Of a stretch of 64,000 bases of DNA, positions 10,602 through 23,607 are shown piece by piece. Within the stretch, counting starts at the first letter, position 1. The number at the start of each line of letters is the position of its first letter. The notes beneath the pieces were generated by a model. That model was not told where the DNA came from. It did not search any database and worked only from the letters and a program-made list of their open reading frames with translations. Source of the DNA: Strongylocentrotus droebachiensis (taxonomy: Eukaryota; Echinodermata; Echinoidea; Camarodonta; Strongylocentrotidae); NCBI GenBank assembly GCA_035222895.1, contig JAVYIG010005338.1:62001-126000 (forward strand), given 5' to 3'. Made by a program: the position numbers and the translations under genes.

Positions 10602-12300
10602 ACACACCCAAGGATTCCGAGTTCCAGGAAGTGCTGATGTCGTCAGGAATCTTGGAGCAACATTCCGAACGCTGAATATGGCTTCAAATACAGTACAGGG
10701 GGGCATTTCACAAGTTTTCACAGTTTTTGTTATAAGCTACTGAAATCCTTGCTTCTGATTGGTTATCAGCAGGTTTGTCACTGATTTTTGTCATTTGTCA
10801 TTGAAAAATGGCTTTGTGGTACAGGCCCCAGAGCTAGATACAACCTAGCTGGTAGTGAGGGGTTACGCAGATTTGAATGTGCAGATAGGAAATTAAAAGA
10901 CAGATAATAGAATTGTACAGTTAACCCATCTGCTGCAAGCCAGAAAGGTATTGATTCTTATCATTTCTTTCAGAATTACAATTAATGCCCCTTTAGGTTT
11001 TGTCTGTTGATATGTATCTCAATGTACAGAACTTAGGCTATGTGACAAGTCTGAAGAGTAATGTATTGTTTGAATCTTTAAAAAAAAAGCAGTAACAACC
11101 ATTTGTACAAAAGCTTGAATTCTTTCTCTGCTTTAAAATCAAACAATCATAACATTCTTCTTTTCTTCTAATGCTGTTTGTGAATAGACTGCCTACTATA
11201 CGTTGTTTTAAACAGTTTTCTGTATATTTTTCATACATTTTTTGTAAATACATATGAAATCTTTTAATTCTAGAAACCTACTAGGCATGACTGAGTTGTT
11301 CAAATAGAGGCATATACAAACTGTAAGAGCAATAACTGTACATAATCATGTCTTTAGAAAGCACCTGAGAAGAGATGTGTAGATAGATATTAGATACATT
11401 TTATCATGTGTAAATGTTCAATTTGTATTATACATGTATCATTAATTATCCTATTTGGATCGTAGTTTATATTCTCTTTCTGCCTTAGTTCATAAATCAT
11501 TAAAAGAATACAGATGAAATTGTTCATTCAGCAAATGTTAAAGCTTGAACTTTTGTAAGATATGATGATTGTATGTACAGACTTTGACGCATTTAATTGT
11601 TTGTAGAAACAGTAGAGACTGGGATGTGTAAACTGAGATACGTAAATAACTTTGAACTGTACATATTGTAATTATAATGTATATTACCTGTACTTAGAAT
11701 TCTAAATTTCAATGAATAAATTGGAGCCTCAAGATTAATATCTATGTAAATTATTGTCCATGTAATATAAACACATATTTACTATTTGAACCTTTTGAAA
11801 ATAATTAGATTTTAGTATATCACCCCTTTTTCATAGACCTCGGCCCGAAATGGCAATAGGTTATGGGTCTTGTTTGGGCTTTTTGTCAGTGATATGTTAT
11901 TTCTTAGGCATCTGATATTTGTTTACAAACAAATTCAAGGCGGATTTGACTTCAGATATTTTGTACATTACATTGCATTCTGTGATCTGATGAGATATAA
12001 AGTTATGCTGTATGTGCTTAGTTTGGAATTTTTTGCTACGATTGCTGTACTGGCATTTATCTGCATGATGTTTTAGGGTTGAATGTATGGTTTGTCTGGA
12101 GTTAGGATAGACTTCTCTTCACTCTGTTAGCATTGACATAAATCCCATTTTGGTTTCTTCAGAATAAATATGTAGAGAAATGCACAATAGTTGAATAGTA
12201 CAAACTTATTGGCATGAATGAAGGCTGATACTTTCAGAATAAATTGTCAGAATACCAGAGTTGCTCATACTTGTCAGCTCAATAATCAGGAATTATTGTC
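10602..12300 (+). other. Probable CIT 3' UTR with polyadenylation signals
   Basis: AT-rich non-coding sequence after the citron stop. AATAAA hexamers occur at 11715-11720, 12163-12168 and 12238-12243. The first is the simplest candidate end, giving a UTR of about 1.1 kb. A foldback MITE (10697-10829) sits inside it. The site actually used cannot be decided from sequence alone. Confidence 0.45.
10697..10829. mobile_element. Foldback MITE in CIT 3' UTR
   Basis: It starts GGGGGGCATTTCACAAG and ends TTTGTGGTACAGGCCCC as imperfect inverted arms, and contains GTTATAAGCTACTGAAATC, shared with the element at 985-1133. If transcribed with CIT it would form a hairpin in the mRNA. Confidence 0.65.
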
Positions 12301-12562
12301 AATTGTGAACAAAATCAAATTTCTTACTTTGCAATTTAAAACTGAATACTTTGCATGCTATAATGTATTATATTTTCTCTTGTTTTATATGTACATAGAC
12401 GTGGATGAAGTATGATTGCACCAATGATGGTATATAAATTAATGAAGCCTACCACACATAATATGATCCCACTGCAATCTTTCTGTAGAAGAAATTGCAT
12501 TATCATCTGATATTAGAAACTAAATGTAAAAATTCCTGGTTGAAGTTTTCCAATAGTTATGC

Positions 12563-12740
12563 AGGCCTTAAATTTCATTATTTTTAGGGCAAGGCCACTT
12601 TTCTGTAGGGCACATTCCTATATTACAGCACAAATAGAAAGAATTGGAAAGGGCACAAAAAATCTCCAAGGCCAATGAGAAGGGCATTGAGGCCAATCAA
12701 AGGCATCCACGGCCATGGCCTTGGATTAATTTAAGCCCTG
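12563..12740. repeat. Short inverted-end repeat
   Basis: The left edge CAGGCCTTAAATTTCATT and the right edge AATTTAAGCCCTGG are inverted relatives. The interior contains direct echoes of GGGCA and GGCCA words (12590-12720). Probably a small non-autonomous element between CIT and ELOB. Confidence 0.45.
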
Positions 12741-13589
12741 GTTATGTAATTAGTAAATTGAAATGGCTGTGTTTTGTAGTCATTCTGGTTAGGGATAAAG
12801 TCCATTTGATTGCCATGTAGTGACATTAGACTGTGAATGGAAGCTGATCATGCTTTGTCTGACTACTAGGCCCACTATATTCCCAGAATGTCAATTTAAT
12901 TTTGTTCAGATGACCATGGGGAACATTAACCAGGAAGAATTCACATCTATGATTTTGCGATTTCTTCATAAATCATATCACAGGAGGATTGTAGTGTGTG
13001 TGTGTGTGTGTTGGGCTTAATGCACTGTCATCATTCTGCAGGTGATTATAAAGCCATGAAACATCAGATGTGAATTAAATTGTATGATACATAAAGGCAA
13101 ATGGAATTGTGTGCTTGTATTATTTCATGTCCTCTGTTGATATTGTTGCAGGTAAGATGCTGAGAAAGAAATGATTGGATGGAGACCTGTTCTTGATGTT
13201 AATTAAAAAGAAAAAGAAAGACAAATTTGCGACTATGAGATGAGATACTAAAAGGAAAGACATTGGCTGGATCCACTCATGGTGGTAGGGGAGGGGGTGA
13301 AATATTCTGTTTTCATCGTGATATGTCATGAATAATTCCTTCCACTTCCTATACTGAATTTAGGGCAGAGGCATTCGCAATTGTCTTGTTTTTTCCCACA
13401 CTGTATCTGTGTATCGGCCGTTTTGGGGATGTGCACAGTACCGGTACTTATATAGCTGGGGTATAGCATTGAGGGGGCAATGAACCATTGGAGTGGGAGC
13501 ATCAGTCCTACTAAAAAAAAATTGCAAATGTACAATACTACTGATTAGGGGAGGGGAGGGGGTGCGGGAGGTGGTTCATGAGTTTTGTC

Positions 13590-13645
13590 CTCCCCCCCCC
13601 CCCCCCCCCCTCTTCCCTTTCTTTCCTCTCTCTCTCTCTCTTTCT
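13590..13645. repeat. Poly-C and CT-rich low complexity
   Basis: A run of about 20 C residues is followed by TCTTCCC and a (TC)n stretch. Open frames here are artefacts of composition. Confidence 0.8.
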
Positions 13646-13771
13646 TTTTTTTAACATTTTCTCCCCCATGTACATGTAGCTAATTTGTAGAGGGCTATTA
13701 AAGCTAAGAATTAAATGTGGAAGAGAAAGAGGAAAGCAAAATACATATGAATACATTTTGAAATAAATGTT

Positions 13772-13777
13772 TTTATT
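13772..13777 (-). terminator. Candidate ELOB polyadenylation signal
   Basis: TTTATT on the plus strand is AATAAA for the leftward ELOB transcript, in the AT-rich tract 2.7 kb below its stop. Other TTTATT words occur nearer the stop, so this assignment is tentative. Confidence 0.25.
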
Positions 13778-15844
13778 CCAATCTAAAAAATGAAGAAAAA
13801 TAAATCACAGAAATAGATACAAACTTAACAGATATTTGTTGATTATCACATGTCCAAATTACACATTTATAATACATTAAATTATTTTGTATGTTCCTTT
13901 TACGTGAAAGTCTTGGTATATCAATTTAATTAATATTTATTATTTATGTTAAAAGTAACTAAAAATATAGGTATACCAAACCAGAATCACTATAACCAAC
14001 ACTTATTTGTAGTTTTGTACAATGTAAATATTATCTTTAGGCCTATTGATTTTTGCTTCATTATCAGGAAATCTACAAACATTTTTTCAAGATTCTGTAC
14101 AATATTAACCACAGGCTATTATCAAACTACATCAATAGCTAGCATGTGAGTCATTAATACGTGCCCCTCTCTCTCAATTTAAAAATGAAATTGAAGTTGA
14201 CGACAGATGTCTTGTCAGCCCCACACCTGACAGATAATGTTAGGATAACGTGACTTGGAGAAGCTCTTAAATAGATTATTGATATAGGGGCTGTGCTTTT
14301 TTAAGACATACAGAATCAATACTTTTATTAGAGGTGGTATTATTATTAAAACTATTTCATTTCCTATTTTCAGAGAAGAGGTTGAATTGTCACAACAAAT
14401 TCAAATGCACCTTTTCATTGGTGTTTTTGAAGATGTTTTATGAGCTTTTCCAGTCCGCAGCCACCTACACGAGTCATTATTTACTAATGCTTCTTCATAA
14501 TTTAGATTTGTTAAGACAATTAAACAATTTCTCTTCTCTCTATAATAAATGATATAATAGTTTTCAGAACACCTCTCCACAAGTTTAATCAAAGGAATGC
14601 CATCACCACTTCACCATGGTTTTACAGCACACGACAGAAACAAACTTGTACAAAGATTACATTTTGATGCGCTCCTACATGTAAATGCATACATACTTAG
14701 ATAGAACCATGTATTCGCATCATTTTACAGAGCCTTAAAACGTTTACCCGCTTATTTTGAACCATCAAATCCATGTCATACATGTATATATGACGAATAT
14801 GTCGGTTCATAATGAAGGCGACTAGTTATAGCGTACTGGTATGTACATGTACATTGTGGAAAATGAAAAAAGGTACTTCTACTGCATAATATGTGTGGTA
14901 TTCATAACAGATTGTACAAAAATTGTGTTTAAATCTCTTAATTATGCCATTAGAACAGGCACTGCATACCAAAAATCAACAAAAAATAACAAAATACAAC
15001 TTGTGCAGTTGTAAATTGTATGAAACGTATGCTTGCTATTGCCAGTAAGAAATGAGATACCAGCAGATTTCCATGCACTTGCAGATATAAATATTAATAT
15101 AAACACCTTTAGTTATTCAGAATGTGCTCTTGTTAAGTAGAACCATTTGTTGATTACAATGAAACCATTTTAAAATCCTACAAACCTGACCAAATAAATA
15201 GATCTAGAGTCTATACTGTAATCAGAGTAAAGAAGCACCCTGCACATTACAATGCATACTGATGCATGGGCTAACGGTACACAATTGAAAAAAATGCAAA
15301 CATATCATATCTACTCTCAAAAATAATATGCAAACAAACATACAAACAAAACACTAAAATCAATGATTCTAGACTGAAAAATAATATCTTTGCTCAGGTT
15401 CATAATCATCATTACTACTGTAGTCATAATGCTGACAATGTGAGGTTATTCCAAACGCAAAAACAAAGCAAATGCATTGTTAATGGATATCCTTTCATTA
15501 TTATTCTTCTTTATGAACTATACAGACAGATTCCAAAGTATTGACCAATTGTAGCCTGACAAGAGATCTGTCACATAGCTTCTTACATGAATTTACCAAT
15601 CTGACATAAATTTATATAACTAGTAGTTAACTACCATCATGGTGGTACCTGTAATTGTTTTTAATTTAGTGGGACACACATAGCGATAGCAATCTTATTG
15701 TCATTTAAATACATATTTCTCTGCATACTAAAATACAGTAACTAGAGCAACGTGTGCAGTACAGAGTTTAATCTCCATGTTCAGCATTCAATTCACAAGC
15801 TTTAAAAGGTAGTTTGACCTACACAAGCAAATGTCACCAAGAGA

Positions 15845-15971
15845 GGGTTTCATGAAACTGTCATAAGTACAAGTTCTCTGACAACCCATTAAAACGTATT
15901 AAATTTAACACAAGTTTCAATGGGATGTCGGTGAACTTGTACTTATGATGGTTTTGTGAAACCGGCGCCCA
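15845..15971. mobile_element. Foldback MITE below ELOB
   Basis: The left arm GGGTTTCATGAAACTGTCATAA and GTACAAGTTCTCTGACA are complementary, with gaps, to TGTCGGTGAACTTGTAC and TTATGATGGTTTTGTGAAACC at the right. No coding content. Confidence 0.7.
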
Positions 15972-16214
15972 GGTAGATAACTATCTTTAGGGAAGGAGAA
16001 CTAATGTTTGACTATTCTCACACTATGCATATCTACTGGACACTTTTGTGAATCATCTATTAGAGTCTTTGTCAAGGCAAAAGACTTGCACAAATTTTAT
16101 GTTCAGGTATTCAATCATTTGGCAGCATGAAACTTTCACAAATCTCATCTGAACTAATCACGATAAATGGGAAAGTTTCATGCAAGCAAAGTTTCAGGTT
16201 ATAAAGTACATGTA

Positions 16215-16378
16215 CAGTCAAACCTGTATATGAAGGCCACCCAAGGGAAGCAGAAAAAGTGGCCACTGTAGACAGGTGACCTTTCTAGCCAGGTTCTACA
16301 GGGAGTCAAAATGCATGGTCAATATAGACAGGTGGCCTTTATAGAGAGGTGGCCACTAAGACAGGTTTGACTGTATAT
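16215..16378. repeat. Inverted-end repeat with GACAGGTGGCCTTTATAGAG motif
   Basis: The ends ACAGTCAAACCTGT and ACAGGTTTGACTGT are perfect inverted repeats of 14 bp. The interior repeats GGCCACTGTAGACAGGTG and TATAGACAGGTGGCC. A relative of the same motif family lies at 54497-54793. Confidence 0.75.
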
Positions 16379-16488
16379 GAGTCGTGGTTTGTAGCTACTG
16401 CTGTAAGAAGCCTTGACAAAGTAGACATGTCAACACCAACTCCATTACGGTCTAGGGGAAAAGAAAAAATGAGCAAGGACTCGCTTAT

Positions 16489-18463
16489 CTATTGGACTGG
16501 TTGATCTACAGTGTTGGTTGTGGAATCTGTAGGCTTCATGACATCAGGTAGTTCTGGGGGGTTGGAGTAGGGGGTGATGTTAAGTTGCTCAAAGTCGGCC
16601 CCTTCGCCTGCAGATAGGAAGATAGTAATCATAGTATACTTGTACAACAATAAGAAAATGTGAAGCATATTTTGGTGCTCAGGTTTGAGTGCATGGATTT
16701 TTAAGATTAATGAAGATTATTTTAGACATCATACATGAGTTGAAACTAGAGGCGTACAAAATTGGCACACAAGAAGTAAGAACATTCTTATGGCATCGGG
16801 AATATAAGTTATAAGAAACTGAATCTTCTCACTTGGCTTTACCCATTAAATACTATGATCAAATTATTTGATATCTTACAATTCTTGAAACTGAAACTGA
16901 AAATGAAGGTGAAAAATGTCTTCAACTTCTTATGGGGGAGACCAAGGAGGATTGTTAAACAGAGTTGAAGGAAGCTACATGTAACTCTCTTTGGAAAATA
17001 ACAGTGATCAGAATTTTCATAATAACAAGAAGTAAATAATTGATTTGAAATTGTGTTAAATACTTTTACTCTAAATATGGAATTTGCAACCTGATCGATA
17101 AAAGTGACAAGTCCTTGCGAGCGATTCTTACATTCTCTGAAGGCAAGCCCCAGCATGGCCGGTGCCTGTGCCTTGGCTGTATTGCTCGTCAATCCACAGT
17201 CTCCCAGCGTCTTGGTATCGTCCAGCGTGTCTCCATCCTTGTACAGCTGCTGGTCCTCTGGGCCCCTCTTTGTGATCCCCTCGATGATTCGCTTCAGCTC
17301 AAAGACGGTGTTTGTCTCCTTGGCATCGGTGAAGATGGTCGTCTTCTGACGCTTGATCATCAAGAAGACATCCTGAATAGGCAAACAATAAGATATGTAT
17401 TGTATTGTATCATATTTCATTGTATTGTATTGTATCGTATCTGTATGTTTGGGGTTGCTTGTTTACAAGTTTTTAACTTATTTTAGCAATCCCAGTATTT
17501 ATAATGATTTCATTTTGATTTTTATCTTTTGCCGAATAATGTGAATTGAATGGAAGTTGAATTGAACATTATGTGATAGACATTTCATTTCACAAATGAT
17601 TGAAGTCATTAATTATAGCATAATCAGTGGTTAACTGGTTGTGTGTTCTGTGGAGTTCATTCCTCTTCTTCCTCCTCCTCTTCAGCTCATCCTTCACCTC
17701 CTTCTTTCTTCTTCTCATCCCCCTTCTTTCTTCTTCTCATCCCCCTTCATCTTCTTCTTCCTCTTTCTCCTGCATTTGTTTGTCGTCGACAGTAGTAGAG
17801 CTACAGAGCTTTGAGAAAATGGAAATTTATTGTCTTTTTTACATTATACTTTTTAGTAACATAGCGGTGTAGGACGTAGGCGTAGCCTGAATCTAGCAAA
17901 TGGGAAAGGAGCTCACAAGATGAACCCTAGGACACAATTTTCAATTTGTGCTTGATTGATTTCAAATTAAATTTTAACAAATTCTATCTTCTTTAATCAG
18001 ATTTTGCTCAAACTTTCATAGTCTAAATTCAAAGCTGTGGGGAGTGTGGGGGTTTCACCTTTCTAACTTTAAGACTAAAAATGAGTCTTTTTCAAAAGTT
18101 TCGATCATTTGGTTCAATTTAATTTCACAATTAAATATTTATCACTAACAACGAACTTCAATAGGTAATGTGCCAGTTTCATAATACTGCCCCAGTGACA
18201 ATGGACATGTTTTTCTCAACGCCCGACGCCGACGCAATTCGCAATGGATCTCTGGCTTCTCCACCGCGCCGGGCCTCCCCGGGCCGGGAAGCAGCGATGC
18301 CGAGGCGCGAGGCTAGGCCTGAGCCACCGAAGGTGAACTCGCACTCACACATCACAGTGCACAGTCACACATGCACGGCACACAGGCACTGCACTGCACA
18401 GCACAGTCACTCAATGACTGTCAATGATCAAATGAGTTAATGATAATACTAAAAACGTACCAT
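16489..18463 (-). CDS. ELOB: Elongin B (ubiquitin-like transcription elongation factor B subunit 2)
   Basis: Minus strand, three coding exons: 18461-18463 (the ATG only, donor GTACGT), 17132-17372 and 16489-16607 (TAG stop). Phases close to 120 residues, against 118 in human. After Met the protein runs [20 protein letters not shown], then a ubiquitin-like fold ([41 protein letters not shown]), and ends in the diagnostic tail [14 protein letters not shown]. Elongin B pairs with elongin C in the elongin (SIII) complex and as adaptor in Cullin-2/5 ubiquitin ligases with VHL- and SOCS-box proteins. Translating straight through the second-exon donor gives a spurious longer frame; the conserved C-terminus shows the splice is real. 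Its promoter side faces the Ly6-like gene. Confidence 0.96.
17625..17790. repeat. Pyrimidine-rich low complexity in ELOB intron 1
   Basis: CTTCCTCCTCCTCTTCA-type sequence with a near-exact repeat of TTCTTCTTCTCATCCCCC. Any open frame here is composition-driven. Confidence 0.75.
18175..18420. other. GC-rich island and CACA-rich tract in ELOB intron 1
   Basis: A GC-rich block (18220-18330, CCGCGCCGGGCCTCCCCGGG) stands out from the AT-rich surroundings. It is followed by a CACA/CTGCA-rich repeat (18335-18420). Its location just inside the first intron suggests a promoter-associated CpG-rich segment. A plus-strand open frame across it has no recognisable homology. Confidence 0.4.
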
Positions 18464-18846
18464 GCTGTTACTTTAGCGTTGATATAAAGGACCCAATCGA
18501 GGTAGAATTGACGATAAATCGAAATTAATATGCTCGGCAACAGATCTATCAACAAAGCCAAGGATAAGTTCCAAATAAAGACTACGGACAGTGGTGAATA
18601 ATAAAATACGACCGGTACAAATTGGCAACGTATAATTCGTGTATATAAATAAAATAGGTGGTATATATTTTACAAAAAAGTATATTCAATTCTTCAGAAT
18701 ATTTTTTTTGAATGGAAAATAATTTTATTATACCACTTTTAGTTCAAATGTATTAATATTTAATGTAAGTATCATTAATTTCTTTTTTAGTTGCCAATCT
18801 TACTGGTTTCCAAGAAAGAAAGGATACCAATCATTGCAGTATACAC

Positions 18847-18858
18847 ATGCGCATGCGC
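18847..18858. promoter_or_regulatory. NRF-1-like palindrome upstream of ELOB
   Basis: TGCGCATGCGCC matches the NRF-1 core (YGCGCAYGCGCR) except at its last base, and lies about 390 bp upstream of the ELOB start codon. Such sites are typical of housekeeping promoters. Activity is inferred. Confidence 0.4.
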
Positions 18859-19014
18859 CCCTTGGACCATCTCGAATTTGATACATTTTCGTTTCACGGT
18901 TACAAAATAATTTTAAAATTGGCTATGTAGAGCCCTTCGATAAAGAGCGCAGTAACAAAATTATACATTATAACTCCCCTCCCCCGAAAAGATTATCGAG
19001 AGGATATGATCCCC

Positions 19015-19320
19015 TACTAACAGATAGAACAAAACAAAACACCCCCAAAAACAAGAAACTATAACAAAACAAAACAAAGCAAAACGAAACTATATCAAAA
19101 TAAAACAAACAAAACAGAGCAAAACAAAACCAAACAAATCAAAGCGAAACAAAACAAAACTGAACTATATAAACAAACTAAACTAAACTAAAAAAAAAAC
19201 TATTTTAACAAACTAAAACTAAAACAAACCAATACAAAACAAAGCAAAAGTATATTTTGTTTAATTAAAGCAAAACAAATAGAAAACAAAATCAACCAAA
19301 ACAAAACAGATAGAAAACTA
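19015..19320. repeat. AAAAC-type low-complexity tract
   Basis: A degenerate (AAAAC)n repeat of about 300 bp with occasional G and T substitutions. No coding content. Confidence 0.85.
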
Positions 19321-19339
19321 ATCATTGGTTAATTAAAAA

Positions 19340-19944
19340 ATAAATGAATAAATAGATAATTTTTATAAAAAAAAACGTTTCAACCGGGGCAAGACATCTT
19401 AAGGGGTGCCGCAAGAAAAATTTAGTTAGGCCTACATCAAAAAGTTATTTTGGAATAAAGAATAACGTTGATTTCCTGAAACGCCCGCCAACATTCAATA
19501 TCGATGAGGAAAAAGTCTTTTAAAGATGAAAAGTGTATTTTTACCTCGCTCGCATTATTTTGGAAACGGCATGATTTCAGGCAGTAAGGTGCTAGAATAC
19601 CTTTAAATTTTGGCATGGATGTGTCCGAATATATTTTTTTTTGACAGCGAAGTGCCCGTATGTCTGTATGCTTTTCATAATTACATATATAATAAAAATT
19701 ACATTTCCCCCGCTTGTTCGCTTCACTAACTCGTAACATCTAGAAACGGGTAAATTTCGGGCATCTAGATGCCCAAATATCCTCATATTTATGTTTATAT
19801 GGCAGCGGGATGCCCGCATATATTTGTTTAAAACTTTTATATCTTATCTTGTATGTCGATTACAAATAATTTTGTAATCATATCAAAGATTACATTTTTG
19901 GACTCGCTCGACGAGCGATGCACAAGTAATATTCTGCGATGAAA
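19340..19944. other. Intergenic stretch with degenerate internal echoes
   Basis: No gene seen. Words such as GGGCATCTAGATGCCC, GCATGGATGTGTCCG and GCGGGATGCCCGCATAT recur in altered form (19580-19830), suggesting an old tandem repeat. No function is apparent. Confidence 0.35.
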
Positions 19945-20310
19945 ACTCCCCCCACAAGGAAAATACCCCCCCAGAAACTTACCCCTCCCCAAGGACAACA
20001 ACACCCCGAGGACAATTACCCCCTGGGACAATTCCCCCGCGAAAAATGACCCCCCCCCCCCAAAAAAAAAAAAAACCCTGTTAATAAGTTGTTTTTAATA
20101 AGAGCTTATTTTTTCAGTGGGTAATTTTCAGGGGGTAATGTCCAAAGGGGGGGGGGGGGGTGGTTGTCTTCGGTGAGGGGGGAGGGGGGATTAATTTTCC
20201 GGGGGGGGTAATTTTCTAGGGGTAATTGTCCTTGGTGGGTTATTGTCCCGCCGATTATTAGCCGGGGGTGATTGCCCAGGGGTATTATTGTCCTAGAACC
20301 GAATTTGGGA
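19945..20310. repeat. C-rich/G-rich inverted repeat pair
   Basis: A C-rich half (about 19945-20060, units such as GGACAATTACCCCC) is followed by a G-rich half (20120-20310, GGGGGTAATTTTC, GGGGTAATTGTCC) of complementary pattern. Together they form a degenerate foldback built from one short unit. The runs of C or G may cause assembly errors. Confidence 0.65.
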
Positions 20311-21002
20311 TTTGGATAACGCGAAACTTTTATTTCTAAAAAAAAAAAGGTGCCGTGACCGAAAAAGGTTGAAAAACGCTGCTGCATAACACACCAGGAG
20401 AATACTCCATGGCGCCGCGCACTCAATTATGAGATCCAAAATTGACAAACCAAGATAATGCATGTGTACCGGCGGAATGCAAAGTGCTCACCATAATAAT
20501 CCAAGCAAGAAAAAGGGCGTCATTTCGCAGACGTAAGCTGGCTAACTCAAGAGATTGTTTGAATGCGGTACTTTGTGGGAACAGTGAGATACATCAACTC
20601 GATCAGGGTAAGACTGTTTATCTTAAACTGTTATCATCTAGGCCAATTCGTTGACCAATTAAAATTCATTTTCAGAAATTCATGTGTGTTGCCGGAAGCT
20701 TTGTACTGTATTAGAAGATTCCTGTAAATATGTTAAGAATCTGTGAAATATGAAACAGAATCTGTTGGAAATTTGGAGTCACGCAATGCCTTAAAGGTAT
20801 CAATCAGTAATTAAGTACAAATTTATGCCACCGAAATAAATTGGTGATTCTTGTCGGTTGGCTCTTTAAAAGGCAGCAATATTCACCAAAAGGCATGCAG
20901 CTTTGAAGCTGGTGGCTTTTAAAATGGAGTTGTAGACATAGGTTCTAAGCCTGTTGGCCGCCAAAATGAAAAATTATCGAGCTTTCTTTCATATACATTG
21001 TA

Positions 21003-21881
21003 CAGTGCGTCCCAGAAAAAACGAAACCGAGAAGTATCGATGTTTTATCATAACTTAATCACAACCATAATTAATGAATGATACATATTTGGAAAGCTTA
21101 GAGTCTCCTCTTTTAGTTGATGCTACTCACGTGATGCATATTTTACGCATGAGGGATTAAAAGCAATTTGAAGGAAGGAAACCAAAAAGTAATTTGGCGG
21201 GCGGTATCTGAATTTCAAAGAAAAATTCATATTTCTAGAAAGTTCATTTTCTGCTCTTTCATATGATACCTCAATCAAGAAAAATGAGCCAGGAATGACA
21301 AAGTTCTGTTTGTTTAAAGTAGCCCTTACATTTTCATAATTTTAACAAACGAATTCGTTTTCACTGGGTGCCTGCCGTAGCAAAAAGCACATTTGACAAA
21401 AGACTTAACTCCGTTTCGTTGACAATCAGCCATGCATGAAGACCTCGTCTACGGCTGATTGTCAACGAAACGGAGTTAAGTCTTTTGTTATTTTCGTTTA
21501 TTGATAGGGCAGGCAGCCAGTGAAAACGAATTCGTTTAATAAAATTATGGAAATGCAAGCACTACTTTAAACAAACAGAACTCTGTCATTCCTGGCTCAT
21601 TTTTCCTGATTGAGGTGTCATATGAAAGGGCAGAAACTCAACTTTCTAGAAATGTGAATTTTTCTTCGAAATTCAGATACCGCCCGCCAAATGTCTTTTT
21701 GATTTCCTTCCTTCAAATTGCTTTTAATCACTCATGCGTGAAATATGCATTATCTGAGTAGCATCACATGAAAGAGGAGACTCTAAGCTTTCCAAATATG
21801 TATCATTCATTAATTATAGTTGTGATTAAGTTATGATTGAACATCGATACTTCTCGGTTTCGTTTTTTCTGGGACGCACTG
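21003..21881. mobile_element. Full-length Tc1/mariner-like foldback element (879 bp)
   Basis: Flanked by TA on both sides (21001-21002, 21882-21883). The ends CAGTGCGTCCCAGAAAAAAC and GTTTTTTCTGGGACGCACTG are exact inverted repeats. The two arms, each over 400 bp, are near-complementary along their length, meeting at a centre with CTTAACTCCGTTTCGTTGAC and its complement. TA duplication and CAGT-type ends point to the Tc1/mariner superfamily. No transposase is encoded, so it needs a helper. A second, 5'-truncated copy is at 36550-37070. Confidence 0.88.
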
Positions 21882-22074
21882 TATTTTGTAACTAATTTTC
21901 GTGACAGAAAGTTTGTCATTAAGGTTGTTCGTACATTATCCGAAACATAAACAGAAAGATAACATATGTTCTCATTGAATCGCCTTCCGCACCGTGATAT
22001 TGTACCATTTTCTTATTAATTTGAAGGATTTTCCCCTCCTTTGACCGTCAGATTCTGGAATTCATATACACCCG

Positions 22075-23522
22075 ATGATGTCAGCTTTCCGATGTATTCT
22101 GACAGTGGTCCTACTCGGTAAGATCCATTGCCTCTACCCTACTTCTCTACCTACTCGTACATCCATCTATCCATCGATCTTCTCATCATTCATCCATCTT
22201 TCCATTCATTCATCCATTTGTTTATTCATCCATCTTTATATATTTTACCATGCATCATTCATTTCAATCCGATCCATCCATTATTTATCAATTTTGCCAT
22301 CCATCCATCCATCCATCCATCCATCATCCTGTCTAAGAAATTTAAACTTTAGCCTATTATTCCCTATTATTCCCTCTCTCCCCTTCTCTGCCCCCCCCCC
22401 CTCTCTCTCTTCCTAGATATCCCTCTCTTTCTTTTTACATTTCCCTTTCATTGTTTCAATGAATTTACCTTCTTTTTCTTTACTCCATAATTGTCAATAG
22501 ACACAAGCCCACCTATAAAATTGAAAAAGAACCAAGTTATATCGTCATATCAAATATCATCCAAACTATACTTTCTGTAATACCGTATAGATATGTAATA
22601 TTTGGCAATATCTAGAATAAATCGTAATAATGCAGGCATATTCCTCTTCTTGTTTAAACAAATGTGATGCAAGGAAGGAACACAGCATTATAATAATGGC
22701 AAAACAGTATCCATGGTGATTATTATCATCTCCAGTTCATGGCAGGTATTATGCGCATAATTTACCCGTTTTCAATCTTTTTACTATAAGCTGTAACGAC
22801 GAGGATTGAGAGGGATTTTCTTGTCTTATTTCTTTGCATTTTTGATGATTCTTTCCTTCTGTGATAGCAATTGAACGACGTGTATAATCAGTGGCGTATA
22901 CAGGGCGTATCATAATAAAGGATATTGAAGTTTAATGACGATTTATATGAAAACTACTGATTTCATAATCAAGCATTTATGTCTGTTGTAAAGGACAGAA
23001 TGTCCTCTTTTTAATGACACCCCGATCATACTACTACTGTCACAGTTGACTGAATAACAATTAAAGCATTGCTGTCCACCATGTGAAAGGTGCACTGTGA
23101 CAAGTTAGCATTCACAGATAAATTCTAAAGATTAGTGCTTGTGTCAGCCCAGACATATTGAAATGCTGAACAATGAGTGGATTATGTGTCTAAGAAGGAA
23201 ATGTTATCAAACTTGGCACAGTGCACCTTTCACATGGTGGACAGCAATGCTTTGTTATTCAGTCAACTGTGACAGTAGTAGTATGATCGGGGTGTCATTA
23301 ACAAGACATTCTGTCCTTTACAACAGACATAAAATGCTTGATTATGAAATCAGTAGTTTTCATATAAATCGTCATTAAACTTCAATATCCTTTATTATGA
23401 TACGCCCTGTATAAGAGAAGTTAAGATAAGATATTTATTCGTCTTCTTTCAAATGTCACATATAGCTATAGCTTGGCAGGCGATGAAATGCAAATGAGAA
23501 TAAAATGGTTTACAAGGGGGAA

Positions 23523-23607
<85 letters not shown>

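Larger units (their letters stand above)
13778..16488 (-). other. AT-rich ELOB 3' region, no coding sequence seen
   Basis: There is no credible coding exon on either strand. The stretch holds a foldback repeat (15845-15971) and a GGTGGCC-type repeat (16215-16378). It is probably a long ELOB 3' UTR, intergenic DNA, or both. Confidence 0.4.

Noticed and set aside
16839..17420. 193-codon minus-strand frame including elongin B
   Set aside because: Only the middle is elongin B. The upstream part lacks homology and the downstream part runs past the donor at 17131; the conserved C-terminal exon at 16489-16607 and the ATG-only exon at 18461 give the right model.
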